A stretch of 64,000 bases of DNA from positions 620,001 through 684,000 of the forward strand of contig NZ_FNEB01000001.1 of assembly GCF_900100005.1 (NCBI RefSeq). The letters are read 5' to 3'. The DNA is from Lutimaribacter saemankumensis. GTDB taxonomy: Bacteria > Pseudomonadota > Alphaproteobacteria > Rhodobacterales > Rhodobacteraceae. Every line of letters begins with the position of its first letter. The first letter of the stretch is position 1. The notes beneath the pieces are model-generated. The model made no database searches, had not been told where the DNA came from, and worked only from the letters and a program-made list of their open reading frames with translations. Of this stretch, positions 1-10,945 are shown one piece after another. Both the position numbers and the translations under genes were made by a program.

Positions 1-354
1 TTCGGCGACGTCCATCGGGTGGTTGCCGACAACATGGTCGCCCCCGTCGATGATCATTTGCGGGGTGTAGACGCTGCGCCGGCCTGCCGCCACGGCATAG
101 GCCTTTTGGCGGGCGGTGTTGCGCGGGCTGGCGAACTTGTCCTTCCAGCCGATGTAGTCCCAGTAATCCACGTGCAGCGCCAGGGCGATCACGTCGTCGC
201 GCGCGGCAAGCTCGTGCATGAACTTGTCGGCGGGCGGACAGGACGAACACCCCTGCGAGGTGAAAAGCTCGACCACGACAGGCTGCGACTGTGCATGGGC
301 CGGGACGCCCCAGGCAAGCAGAGTGGCCACGATCCAGGCGGTCAGGTTTCGCAT
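1..354 (-). CDS. DUF1223 thioredoxin-fold protein, secreted (3' part outside the window)
   Basis: The first 118 codons are present and the gene runs off the left edge. The start ATG is at 354 and is followed by a short hydrophobic signal peptide (about residues 4-21, ending AHAQ). The mature part begins [18 protein letters not shown], so a CSSCPP motif sits where thioredoxin-fold proteins carry their redox cysteines, and [11 protein letters not shown] follows. Both are hallmarks of the DUF1223 family, a periplasmic thioredoxin-like group of unknown substrate. It diverges from acnA across about 200 bases. Family assignment is firm; biochemical role is unknown. Confidence 0.85.
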   Translation of the reverse strand, partial: MRNLTAWIVATLLAWGVPAHAQSQPVVVELFTSQGCSSCPPADKFMHELAARDDVIALALHVDYWDYIGWKDKFASPRNTARQKAYAVAAGRRSVYTPQMIIDGGDHVVGNHPMDVAE

Positions 355-464
355 TTTCGGTCCTTTGTCTTTCGTGTCGCTGCCGACATTAGGCAAGCAG
401 GACTGAAATAACCAATCAAGCCTTTGCGAGAGGCCGGTGAAGGCGATCTGGAAAAATTGTGTGC

Positions 465-477
465 AATGGTATACATT
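465..477. promoter_or_regulatory. Possible GntR-type operator upstream of acnA
   Basis: AATGGTATACATT is an imperfect palindrome centred on GTATAC, 84 bases before the acnA start and in the divergent gap shared with the DUF1223 gene. It resembles the TTGGTATACCAA type of operator bound by GntR-family regulators of central carbon metabolism such as PdhR and LldR. Part of it could instead be a -10 element. This is inference from one site. Confidence 0.25.
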
Positions 478-560
478 TTCGTCACACCCCCCTTGAACGG
501 ATGCCGGGGATGCGGCAGAAGCATCGCAAACATGTCATCCCCGCAAGCACGGAGGCCCAT

Positions 561-3308
<2,748 letters not shown>

Positions 3309-3330
3309 TCCCGTCACATCGCAGACATGC

Positions 3331-3360
3331 AAAAGGGCGCCTTTCGGGGCGCCCTTTTTC
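3331..3360. terminator. Bidirectional terminator between acnA and ccmG
   Basis: GGGCGCC (3335-3341) pairs perfectly with GGCGCCC (3348-3354). A run of A precedes the stem and a run of T follows it, so the hairpin can terminate transcription from both convergent units. Confidence 0.85.
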
Positions 3361-3387
3361 CGTTTCCCGACCTGGGATGCAAACGCC

Positions 3388-3927
3388 TTAGTTGCCGCGG
3401 GCTTTCTCGATGGCGGGCATCAGCGTGTTGTCGATCACGCGCTGGGTCACCGGGCCGGCATGGCGTACCACGATCACCCCGTTGCCGTCGATCACGTAGG
3501 TTTCCGGCACGCCATAAACGCCCCAATCGAGCGCCATCCGCCCCTCGGTATCCGCGCCGATCGCAGCATAGGGGTCGCCCAGTTCGTTCAGGAATTTCAG
3601 CGCGTTCTCCGGCTTGTCCTTGTAGTTGACGCCATAGATCGTCAGGCCCTGCGCCGCCAGTTTTTCAAGGTTCGGATGCTCGACCCGGCAGGGGGCGCAC
3701 CAACTGGCCCAGTAATTGACCAGCGTCACCTCGCCCGTGCGCAGATCGGCGTCGGCAAACGTCGTCTTGTCGCCAAGCGTCGTGACCACCACCGCCGGGG
3801 CCGCCTTGCCTGCCAGCGCAGTCGGCAGTTCGTCGGGGTTTTCGCGGCTCATGCCGACGTAGAACATTGCAGCCAGTGCCGCGAAAATCAGCGGCGGCGC
3901 GACCATCATGGGCTTGACCTTAGCCAT
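3388..3927 (-). CDS. ccmG: Cytochrome c biogenesis thiol:disulfide reductase CcmG/DsbE
   Basis: This is a periplasmic, membrane-anchored thioredoxin-like protein that reduces apocytochrome c before haem attachment in System I. The 179-residue protein has an N-terminal transmembrane anchor (about residues 8-25), the active site WCAPC at 76-80 and the cis-proline region GVPETYV near 139-145. It is the last gene of the ccmABCDG run and overlaps the ccmD end by 8 bases, so the two are translationally coupled. ccmE, ccmF, ccmH and ccmI are not in this window. Confidence 0.94.
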   Translation of the reverse strand: MAKVKPMMVAPPLIFAALAAMFYVGMSRENPDELPTALAGKAAPAVVVTTLGDKTTFADADLRTGEVTLVNYWASWCAPCRVEHPNLEKLAAQGLTIYGVNYKDKPENALKFLNELGDPYAAIGADTEGRMALDWGVYGVPETYVIDGNGVIVVRHAGPVTQRVIDNTLMPAIEKARGN

Positions 3928-4078
3928 TGCGCCGGATCCTCTGTTCGACCTCGTCCAGTTCGCGGCGCACGCGGCGCGCGCGATGCACCGACGCGATCAC
4001 AAGCACCAGCAACAGCGCGATCGAAATGCCATAGGACGACAGGACCGCATCTGCGTATTTTCCAAGCTCGGGCATCAT
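3920..4078 (-). CDS. ccmD: Haem exporter protein CcmD
   Basis: This 52-residue protein has a single transmembrane helix (about residues 17-31) followed by a basic, charged tail (HRARRVRRELDEVEQR), the classic form of CcmD, which helps release holo-CcmE from the CcmABC complex. It starts at ATG 4078 inside the ccmC stop (ATGA overlap); a second in-frame ATG follows at once at 4075. Position between ccmC and ccmG supports the call, since the family is too short and variable to rely on sequence alone. Confidence 0.85.
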   Translation of the reverse strand: MMPELGKYADAVLSSYGISIALLLVLVIASVHRARRVRRELDEVEQRIRRNG

Positions 4079-4806
4079 TGCAGCCTTTCGCGTGCCAAGA
4101 GCGCGCGCATCCGGCGCGCGCGGATTTCGGTTTGCGTGCGCAGGAACACCAGCGCGATGAACAGCAGAACGAAGCCCGCGATGCTGACCAGCAGCGGATG
4201 ATAGAACACGTCGGCCACGTTCTCTTCCTTGTCGAGGCTGAGCGACGCGCCCTGATGCAGACCCTGGTTCCAGAAATTCACCGCATACCGGCTGAGCAGC
4301 GCAAAGACGGAACCGACAAGGCACAGCACGCTCGTCAGGTCGGCCGCCGTGTCGTCATTTTCGATCGCGGCCCAAAGCGCCATGTAGCCCAGGTAGAACA
4401 GGAACAGGATCAGGAACGAGGTCAGCCTTGGATCCCAGGCCCACCATGTGCCCCACATCGGCTGCCCCCAGATCGCCCCGGTCACCAGCGCGATCACCGT
4501 CATCATGGCCCCGATGGGCGCCGCCGCCCGCGCCGCCAGCGCGCTGACGTGGTGGCGCCGCACGATCCAGATCAGCGAGGCGACCAGCATCATCAGCCAG
4601 GCGTTGATCGCCATCAGCGCCGAGGGCACATGCAGGTAGATGATCTTGACGGTCGAGCCCTGCCGGTAATCCTCGGGGGTGAAGAAGAAGCCCCAGACCA
4701 GCCCCACGACAAGGCAGATCAGCGCCAGCGCGGAAAGCCACGGCAGGAACCTGTCCGTGGTATCAATGAACTTCTTGGGGTTCGCGTATTGCCAGATCGA
4801 CGCCAT
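4075..4806 (-). CDS. ccmC: Haem exporter protein CcmC
   Basis: CcmC is an inner-membrane protein of the haem-handling family that attaches haem to CcmE. The 243-residue sequence has six probable membrane helices and the tryptophan-rich signature WGTWWAWDPRLTS at 118-130. Candidate haem-ligand histidines are at H59 (YLHVPSA) and in the later periplasmic loop (NQGLHQGAS). It lies 47 bases downstream of ccmB and overlaps ccmD by 4 bases. Confidence 0.96.
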   Translation of the reverse strand: MASIWQYANPKKFIDTTDRFLPWLSALALICLVVGLVWGFFFTPEDYRQGSTVKIIYLHVPSALMAINAWLMMLVASLIWIVRRHHVSALAARAAAPIGAMMTVIALVTGAIWGQPMWGTWWAWDPRLTSFLILFLFYLGYMALWAAIENDDTAADLTSVLCLVGSVFALLSRYAVNFWNQGLHQGASLSLDKEENVADVFYHPLLVSIAGFVLLFIALVFLRTQTEIRARRMRALLARERLQ

Positions 4807-4853
4807 CGTCCCTCCTCTAAGCGCAGGTCGTGCCCACGCAAGTCACATCTCCG

Positions 4854-5510
4854 TCAGCGCAGGTTCACTCTCAGTACAGCAGCCGAGGCGAAAGGCAAAA
4901 GCGCGATGGTGCCGCAGGTGATCCCCGCCAGCATCAGCATCGGCGTGGTGTTGTCCATCCCCTCGGCCCCGCGCCGTGCGACTTCGGCCCCGAAAATCAG
5001 CGTCGGAACGTAAAGCGGCAGAACCAGCAGGCTCAGCAGCAGACCGCCCCGTTTCAACCCCACCGTCAGCGCCGCGCCGAAGGTTCCGATCACGCTCAGG
5101 GCCGGCGTGCCCAGCAGCAGCGACAGAACCAGCGGCGCATAACCGGCCGCCGGAAGGCTGAGCAGGACGCCCAGGACAGGTGCGGCCAGAACCAGCGGCA
5201 GGCCGGTGGTCAGCCAATGGGCCAGCGCCTTGACGCTGACCGCCGCCTCCATCGGCAGGGGCGAGGTCGCCAGCAGATCGAGGCTGCCATCCTCCCAGTC
5301 CAGCGCGAAAATCCGGTCGAGCGACAAAAGGCAGGCCAGAAGCGCGCCCAGCCACAGGATGCCCGGCGCAATCAGCGACAGCCGCCCGGTTTCGGGGCCG
5401 ACGCCGAACGGCACAAGCACCACGACGATCAGGAAAAACGCAAGGCCCAGGCCAAAGCCGCCCCCGGCGCGTGTGCCCAGTTTCATGTCGCGGATCAGCA
5501 GGGCTATCAC
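4854..5510 (-). CDS. ccmB: Haem exporter permease CcmB
   Basis: This is the 218-residue membrane subunit of the CcmAB ABC complex that drives release of haem-loaded CcmE. It is strongly hydrophobic with about six membrane helices and starts [16 protein letters not shown], a typical CcmB N-terminus. Its start overlaps the ccmA stop by 4 bases, which indicates translational coupling of the two subunits. Confidence 0.95.
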   Translation of the reverse strand: MIALLIRDMKLGTRAGGGFGLGLAFFLIVVVLVPFGVGPETGRLSLIAPGILWLGALLACLLSLDRIFALDWEDGSLDLLATSPLPMEAAVSVKALAHWLTTGLPLVLAAPVLGVLLSLPAAGYAPLVLSLLLGTPALSVIGTFGAALTVGLKRGGLLLSLLVLPLYVPTLIFGAEVARRGAEGMDNTTPMLMLAGITCGTIALLPFASAAVLRVNLR

Positions 5511-6124
5511 AGGAACGCCCCGTCGAAATCGTCGGGTTCGGGTGCGCGCGCCCGGAACGGCGCCAGGTTCAAGACCCGCGCCTCGTCCAGCCCCAGGTCG
5601 ATATGCGTGGCCAGCAGCGCCATGCCGCCCCCGCCCAGATGCGCGCGCACCGCCCGCGCAAACATCGCGACCGCATCCACGTCCAACGACACGGTGGGTT
5701 CATCCAGCACCCAGACCGGGCGCCCGGTCACCACCATGCGCGCCAGTCCAAGCCGCCGTTTCTGCCCCGCCGACAGGTTGCCGGCGAACCGGTCCGCCAA
5801 CGGCTCGAGCTCGAACGCGGCCAGCGCCTCCCCCACGCGATCCGTGGCAAAGACATCGGCCCAGAATGTCAGGTTCTCGCGCACGCTCAGCGTCGCCTTG
5901 ATCCCGTCGGCATGCCCGGCATAGGCCATCGCCTCGCGGTCCAGCCCGACATGCCCGGCCAGCGGCGGCTGCAAGCCCGCCACCGTGCGTAATAGCGTCG
6001 TCTTGCCGATCCCGTTCGGGCCGCGCAGAACCAGCGCCTCGCCACCCGAAAGGGTAAAGGACACCCCTTCCAGGACGGGCACTCCGCCGCGCGCGACGGC
6101 CAGGTCTGTCACAGTCAGTTCCAT
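5507..6124 (-). CDS. ccmA: Haem exporter ATPase CcmA
   Basis: This is the 205-residue ABC ATPase of cytochrome c maturation. Walker A is GPNGIGKT at 35-42, the signature motif is LSAGQ at about 117-121 and Walker B is VWVLDEPTV at about 137-145. It is the first gene of the ccmA-B-C-D-G unit. The 168-base gap upstream, before the DctD-like gene, holds a copy of the dispersed intergenic repeat. Confidence 0.95.
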   Translation of the reverse strand: MELTVTDLAVARGGVPVLEGVSFTLSGGEALVLRGPNGIGKTTLLRTVAGLQPPLAGHVGLDREAMAYAGHADGIKATLSVRENLTFWADVFATDRVGEALAAFELEPLADRFAGNLSAGQKRRLGLARMVVTGRPVWVLDEPTVSLDVDAVAMFARAVRAHLGGGGMALLATHIDLGLDEARVLNLAPFRARAPEPDDFDGAFL

Positions 6125-6182
6125 TCAGCCCGATTACCCCATCCCCGCGACGGCGAAAAGGGACAAGGGCGCGCAGCCCCTG

Positions 6183-6233
6183 CTTTCTCTTTCCCCAAAT
6201 ATCCCGGGGAGCGCGAGGGGCAGCGCCCCTCGC
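6183..6233 (+). repeat. Dispersed intergenic repeat, copy A
   Basis: TTTCTCTTTC is followed by CAAATATCCCGGGG and then a hairpin with arms GCGAGGGGC (6213-6221) and GCCCCTCGC (6225-6233). The same architecture recurs at five other gaps in this window (about 14034, 21725, 41690, 60419 and 60582). Confidence 0.8.
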
Positions 6234-6292
6234 CCGGCGACGCCCGGAACGGGCGGCGCAAAACCTGCATCGCGCGCACGCGCGATACCGCC

Positions 6293-7525
6293 CTACTGCC
6301 GAAAGTCCTCGGGCTTCAGCCCGTAGCGCGCCAGCTTGTCGTAGAACGTCTTGCGCGGCAGCTTGAGCCTCTCGGCGGCCACCGCTGCCCGCCCGCCCGT
6401 GCGGCGCAGCGCCTCGATCAGAAGCGACCGTTCCACCTGTGCCATCTGCTCGGCCAGACCCAGCCCGGTGTCGCGTGCCTCCTCCTCGCTGCCCAGCCCG
6501 AGCGCAAAGCGCATCGCCGCGCTCATCAGCGCGCGCGCGTTTCCGGGCCAGTCCTGTGCCATCAGGCGGGCGATCACATCCGCGGTGATTTCGGGTGGGC
6601 TCAACCCCGCCTGTTCGCTGGCTTGCGCGACATAGTGGCGGAACAGCACCGGGATATCCTCTGGCCGTTCGGCCAGTGACGGTATGCGCACCCGCATCAC
6701 GTCGAGCCGGTAGAAAAGATCCGCCATGAAGGCGCCGTTCGCCACGGCCTCGGACAAGTCGGCGCTGGTTCCCGCAATGACGCGGGCCGGCACCCCGGCC
6801 TCGATCCGGTCGAACGCGGCGAACTGGGTGTCAGGGGGCAGGTTTCCCACCTCGTCCAGGAACAACGCACCGCCCGCGGCCTCGGCGCAGGCGTCCTCGA
6901 ACCCGGCCGGGTCGAGGGCGGCAGCCGCGCGTTTCACGAACGGGCCCTTGGCGTGGGCCGAACACAGGTGCACCACTTCGGCGACCTTCGATATGCCCGA
7001 TCCCGGCGGGCCGCTGACCAGCACCTCGGCGCCGGCCTGCGCGACGATGCGGACGCGCGCGCGCAGCGCGTCGGCTTGCGCCGAATTGCCGAACAGCATG
7101 CGTGCCGCGGCATCGCCCGCCTCGAGCTGCGCCTTGAGGCGGCGGTTTTCCAGCACCAGCGCGCGCGTCTGCAGCGCCCGTTCGATCACCGAAACCAGCT
7201 CGGCCGGCGGGCAGGGTTTTTCCAGAAATCCGAACGCCCCCTGCCCCATCGCGCGCACCGCCATCGGGATATCGCCCTCACCGGTCAGCAGGATGACCGG
7301 CAATTCCGCATCGACGGATTGACTATGTCCCAGCAGGTGAAACCCATCGCGGCCGGGCATGCGGATATCCGACAGGACAACCCCCTCGAAACCGGCGCTG
7401 ATATGATCCTTTGCCTCGATGAAAGAGCCTGCCGTGATCGGCGACAGATCGGCCAGTTCAAGCGTTTGCGCCAGGGCCGAGCGCACCGCGGCATCGTCAT
7501 CGACAACCAGAACCCGCCGCGTCAT
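6293..7525 (-). CDS. dctD: DctD-like response regulator lacking sigma54 and Walker A motifs
   Basis: This 410-residue response regulator is paired with the DctB-like kinase. The receiver domain has D53 (LSDIRMPG) and K103; the central AAA+ domain keeps Walker B (LFLDEVG, 221-227), FYRLDV and WPGNAR (326-331); a Fis-type helix-turn-helix follows (about 369-400). Two essential elements are missing. The Walker A loop reads GPPGSGISK, without the lysine after GxG, and the GAFTGA loop that contacts sigma54 is absent because GPFVKRAAAALD runs straight to the Walker B region. ATG 7525 overlaps the kinase stop by 4 bases. By family it should control C4-dicarboxylate uptake, but probably not through RpoN. 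Confidence 0.85.
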   Translation of the reverse strand: MTRRVLVVDDDAAVRSALAQTLELADLSPITAGSFIEAKDHISAGFEGVVLSDIRMPGRDGFHLLGHSQSVDAELPVILLTGEGDIPMAVRAMGQGAFGFLEKPCPPAELVSVIERALQTRALVLENRRLKAQLEAGDAAARMLFGNSAQADALRARVRIVAQAGAEVLVSGPPGSGISKVAEVVHLCSAHAKGPFVKRAAAALDPAGFEDACAEAAGGALFLDEVGNLPPDTQFAAFDRIEAGVPARVIAGTSADLSEAVANGAFMADLFYRLDVMRVRIPSLAERPEDIPVLFRHYVAQASEQAGLSPPEITADVIARLMAQDWPGNARALMSAAMRFALGLGSEEEARDTGLGLAEQMAQVERSLLIEALRRTGGRAAVAAERLKLPRKTFYDKLARYGLKPEDFRQ

Positions 7526-9243
7526 GCCACCCGCTCCTCGGCCCATGGGTCAAGCTCGACCGTAAAGATGGCGCCGTCCGGGCCGTTCGCGCCGCGGATG
7601 TTGCCGCCAAAGCTTTGGACAAGCCCGTAAGAGATCGACAGCCCCAGCCCCATGCCCTGCGCCGCCCCGACCGCCTTGGTCGTGTAGAACGGGTCGAAGA
7701 TCCGGTCCGGCTCTTCTATGCCGGGGCCGGTATCTGCGATGCGCACGCAGACCGGCGCACCGGGCAGGACCGAGATACTCAGCCTTTTGTCATCACTGTC
7801 GGCCATGGCGTCGGCCGCGTTGCCAATCAGGTTCACGATCACCTGCCCCAGCCGCACCTCGCCGCCGCGCACCAGCACGGGCGCGGGCGGGCGCGCCCAA
7901 CCGACGACGATGCCATCCTGACGCAGACGCGCCGCGCTGAGATCGAGCGCGCTGTCGATCACGGCGACGATGTCCACCCGCCCCATCGGTTCGCTTTCGT
8001 TGCGCGCAAAGGCGCGCAGGTTGCGGATGATCCGCGCCATGCGCGCGGCCATTTCGCTGATGCGGCCCAGGTTTTCGCTGGCCACCCCGGGTTTGCCGCG
8101 CTGCAGGAATTGCGCGCCGTTTTCGGCATATTGCTGGATCGCCATCAGCGGCTGGTTCAGTTCGTGGCTGATGCCCGCGCTCATCTGGCCCAGGGCGGAC
8201 AGCTTGCCCGCCTGCACAAGATCGTCCTGCGCCTTCTTCAACGCCTGCTCGGCGGCAAGACGCTCGGCCACCTCGCGGCGCAGTTGTTCGTTCGCGGTGC
8301 TCAATTCGGCGGTGCGTTCGGCAACGCGGCTTTCAAGCCGCTGATTGGCCACCGCCAGAACCCGCCGCCGGCCGATAAGCCAGAACAGAATCGCGCCAAA
8401 GGCCAGAAGCATCGCCGCCAGCGAGGCCGCCTGCAGCCCGGCAAGACGGCGCGCTGGCCCCACGTCGATCAGCGCCTGCGCCGTCATGCCTATCACCGGC
8501 AGGTCACGCGACAGGTGCAGCGCGCGCGATGGCACATAGGGCGACCAGTTTTCGATCCAGACCGTGTGCCGGCCGACAGTACGGGTCGCAAACTCGGTCT
8601 CTTCGCCGCCTGGCGGCCGCAGCCCCGCCGATCCCTGCCGCCAGAACAACAGCTCGGACCGGTTGGTGATGAACACCTGCCCGGTGCGGTCGGTAAAGAA
8701 AACCGCAGGGCGCGCGCCGCGCCATTCGGCCTCGACCCGGTCAATATTCGCGACAACCACCAACGCCCCCGCGGTGCGTCCCGCTGCATCGAAACGCGGC
8801 GCGGCAAAGTAATAGGCGCGTTGCCCGGTCATCGGGTTCAGCCCGTGTTCTTCGCCCAATGCGCCCTGCATTGCACGGCGGAAAAAGGCGCGGCGGGACA
8901 GGTCGGGCGAATCCGTGCCATTGGCGGCGCTGACAACCCGGCCCTGCCCGTCCACCAGCATCACGTCCAGCGCGGCGGTCTTGTCGGCGGCCTCAAGCAA
9001 CAGGTCGCGCGGCGCGCGCGCATCGAGACCCGGATGATCGGACATCAGGACCGCCATCTGCTGATACAGTTGCAACTGACCGGTCAGCCGGTCGGCGGCC
9101 AGCGTCAAGTCGGCCTCGCCCCGCTGTGCCAGCTGATCCAGCGCTTGCCGGTATCCATAGGACCACACCCCCACCGTCAGCGCGGCAACCGCGGCAAGGA
9201 ACACCGTCAATGCGGCCAGGGTAGGAAGGAAACGGCGTGTCAT
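7522..9243 (-). CDS. dctB: C4-dicarboxylate-type sensor histidine kinase DctB
   Basis: This 573-residue membrane kinase has an N-terminal helix (about residues 7-29), a large periplasmic double-Cache-like sensor region, a second helix near residue 275, a coiled coil, and HisKA plus HATPase domains. The phosphorylated histidine is H360 in SHELNQPL. The N box is VIVNLIGNAADAM and the G boxes are DTGPGI and GMGLGLS. These features and the PAS-less layout are typical of DctB. No dicarboxylate transporter is adjacent; the TRAP genes at 53-56 kb lie next to amino-acid catabolism, so the ligand is uncertain. Confidence 0.88.
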   Translation of the reverse strand: MTRRFLPTLAALTVFLAAVAALTVGVWSYGYRQALDQLAQRGEADLTLAADRLTGQLQLYQQMAVLMSDHPGLDARAPRDLLLEAADKTAALDVMLVDGQGRVVSAANGTDSPDLSRRAFFRRAMQGALGEEHGLNPMTGQRAYYFAAPRFDAAGRTAGALVVVANIDRVEAEWRGARPAVFFTDRTGQVFITNRSELLFWRQGSAGLRPPGGEETEFATRTVGRHTVWIENWSPYVPSRALHLSRDLPVIGMTAQALIDVGPARRLAGLQAASLAAMLLAFGAILFWLIGRRRVLAVANQRLESRVAERTAELSTANEQLRREVAERLAAEQALKKAQDDLVQAGKLSALGQMSAGISHELNQPLMAIQQYAENGAQFLQRGKPGVASENLGRISEMAARMARIIRNLRAFARNESEPMGRVDIVAVIDSALDLSAARLRQDGIVVGWARPPAPVLVRGGEVRLGQVIVNLIGNAADAMADSDDKRLSISVLPGAPVCVRIADTGPGIEEPDRIFDPFYTTKAVGAAQGMGLGLSISYGLVQSFGGNIRGANGPDGAIFTVELDPWAEERVA

Positions 9244-9320
9244 GACCCATCTTTACCCCTGCCCGGCTTTCCTTGACCAGAGCGGATGCAAGGGCCGCAC
9301 GGCGCCACCGTGGCAATGGA

Positions 9321-9782
9321 TCAGATTGGCAGTGCGGTCGTCGACTTGATCTCTTCCATCGACAGCAAGGCGGTCACGTTATGCACTTTCACCTCGGAGA
9401 TCAGCGCCTGGTAGAACGCATCATATGCCCGCGCGTTGGCGACCCGCACCTTGAGGATATAGTCGATATCCCCCGCCAGGCGGTGCGCCTCCATCACTTC
9501 GGGACGGTTCAGCAATGCGTGCAAGAACGCCGTCTGCCATTCCGCGTCATGTTCGGACGTGCGGATGAGAACAAAGAAACAGGCGTCGAAACCCAGCTTT
9601 TCAGGGTCGAGGATCACTGTCTGCGGCCCCATGACCCCGGCCTCGCGCATTTTGCGAATCCGGTTCCAAACTGGCGTCTTGGACGAACCGACGCGCTTGG
9701 CGATCTCGTCGAGGGATTGACCGGCATCCTGCTGCAACTCGCGCAGGATACGCTTGTCCAAGGCATCTATCTTCTGACTCAT
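9321..9782 (-). CDS. Lrp/AsnC-family transcriptional regulator
   Basis: The 153-residue protein has an N-terminal winged helix-turn-helix (IDALDKRILRELQQDAG; recognition region SSKTPVWNRI) and a C-terminal RAM ligand-binding domain. I chose ATG 9782 because it is preceded by GGGGCGG and begins the domain directly; the frame remains open upstream to 9842. It faces away from the ferredoxin-NADP reductase gene across 270 bases rich in ATGTTT-type half-sites, so autoregulation or control of that gene is plausible. The effector is unknown. Confidence 0.9.
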   Translation of the reverse strand: MSQKIDALDKRILRELQQDAGQSLDEIAKRVGSSKTPVWNRIRKMREAGVMGPQTVILDPEKLGFDACFFVLIRTSEHDAEWQTAFLHALLNRPEVMEAHRLAGDIDYILKVRVANARAYDAFYQALISEVKVHNVTALLSMEEIKSTTALPI

Positions 9783-9839
9783 TTCGCCGCCCCTGAAAAA
9801 CTTTGTTCTTCCTGATGCAAGATCACAACGCAGATATTC

Positions 9840-9940
9840 CATGTTTCAGGCAGTGTCACCCGAAACATGAAACATATTCCCGATAGAGAATTCCGAACAA
9901 GGGCGAAGCGCATATCAATTAATGTTTGCACACAAACATT
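9840..9940. promoter_or_regulatory. Cluster of ATGTTT half-sites between lrp and fpr
   Basis: CATGTTTC (9840-9847) is mirrored by GAAACATG (9862-9869). GAAACAT recurs directly at 9869-9875. A perfect palindrome with arms AATGTTTG (9921-9928) and CAAACATT (9933-9940) follows. Five related half-sites in 101 bases suggest binding of one oligomeric regulator. The neighbouring Lrp protein is an obvious but unproven candidate. Confidence 0.45.
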
Positions 9941-9977
9941 TTCAGGATTGCCGTGGCATGCTATATCCGGGTTTAAT

Positions 9978-9991
9978 CTGATATGGATCAA
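9978..9991. promoter_or_regulatory. Candidate FNR/CRP-type box upstream of fpr
   Basis: CTGAT-ATGG-ATCAA differs at one position from the FnrL consensus TTGAT-N4-ATCAA. It lies 62 bases before the fpr start codon, a workable distance for an activator. It is a single motif match without further support. Confidence 0.35.
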
Positions 9992-10052
9992 AGCTATGTC
10001 CGGGATACCGGTTTAGCACCGCCGGAATTGTTATCGAAACGGGATACCCAAC

Positions 10053-10871
10053 GTGACCGACGCCGCAGCCCCCGCCGCCAAGACACCGACCCTGCCCGAC
10101 GCCCAGACCGTAACGGACGTCCGGCACTGGACCGACCGCCTTTTCAGTTTCCGCTGCACACGCCCTGCATCGCTGCGGTTCCGGTCTGGCGAGTTCGTGA
10201 TGATCGGGCTGATGGGCGACAACCGCAAGCCGCTGCTGCGGGCCTATTCGATCGCCTCGCCCTCGTGGGACGAGGAATTGGAGTTCTACTCGATCAAGGT
10301 GCAGGACGGTCCGCTGACCTCGAAACTGCAGCACATCCAGCCCGGCGACCAGATCATCCTGCGGCCCAAGCCGGTGGGCACGCTGGTGCACGACGCGCTG
10401 CTGCCCGGCAAGCGGATCTGGTTCTTTGCCACCGGCACGGGCTTTGCGCCCTTTGCGTCTTTGCTGCGCGATCCGCAGACCTATACCGACTACGACGAGG
10501 TCATCATCACCCATACCTGCCGCGAAGTGGGCGAACTGCAATACGGCAAGGAGCTGATCGACAGTATCCGGCAAGACGAATTGCTGGCCGAACTGATCGG
10601 CGAAGGTTTTGCCGACAAGCTGCGCTATTACCCCACGACCACCCGCGAAGAGAGCCCCAAGATGGGCCGGATCACCGACCTGATGCGCTCGGGCGAGGTG
10701 TTCAAGGATCTGGGCGTGGCGCCGCTGAACCCTGAAACCGACCGCGCGATGGTGTGCGGGAACCTGGCCTTCAACCTGGAAATCAAGGACATGCTCGAAG
10801 ATTACGGGCTGGAGGAAGGCGCGAATTCCAAACCCGCACATTACGTGGTGGAAAAGGCGTTTCTCGACTGA
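10053..10871 (+). CDS. fpr: Ferredoxin-NADP reductase
   Basis: This FAD enzyme of 272 residues exchanges electrons between NADP(H) and ferredoxin or flavodoxin in the cytoplasm. The FAD-binding motif RAYSIAS is at 63-69, the NADP-binding motif GTGFAPF is at 128-134, and the C-terminus ends VEKAFLD, as in bacterial subclass I Fpr. The start is GTG 10053, the only start that keeps the usual N-terminus. A perfect 10-bp hairpin terminator follows. Confidence 0.93.
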   Translation: MTDAAAPAAKTPTLPDAQTVTDVRHWTDRLFSFRCTRPASLRFRSGEFVMIGLMGDNRKPLLRAYSIASPSWDEELEFYSIKVQDGPLTSKLQHIQPGDQIILRPKPVGTLVHDALLPGKRIWFFATGTGFAPFASLLRDPQTYTDYDEVIITHTCREVGELQYGKELIDSIRQDELLAELIGEGFADKLRYYPTTTREESPKMGRITDLMRSGEVFKDLGVAPLNPETDRAMVCGNLAFNLEIKDMLEDYGLEEGANSKPAHYVVEKAFLD

Positions 10872-10891
10872 GAGTTTTCGATTTCGGACGA

Positions 10892-10927
10892 AAAGGGGCC
10901 GCCCGGGCAATGCCGGACGGCCCCTTT
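10892..10927. terminator. Terminator between fpr and the repeat-rich protein gene
   Basis: AAAGGGGCCG (10892-10901) pairs perfectly with CGGCCCCTTT (10918-10927), with a smaller CCGG/CCGG pairing inside the loop. The symmetrical A and T ends allow use by both convergent genes. Confidence 0.8.
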
Positions 10928-10945
10928 GTCATTCCTGGCGGCCGA

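Noticed and set aside
6293-7525. Treating the DctD-like protein as a normal sigma54 enhancer-binding protein.
   Set aside because: GAFTGA and the Walker A lysine are absent from the sequence.
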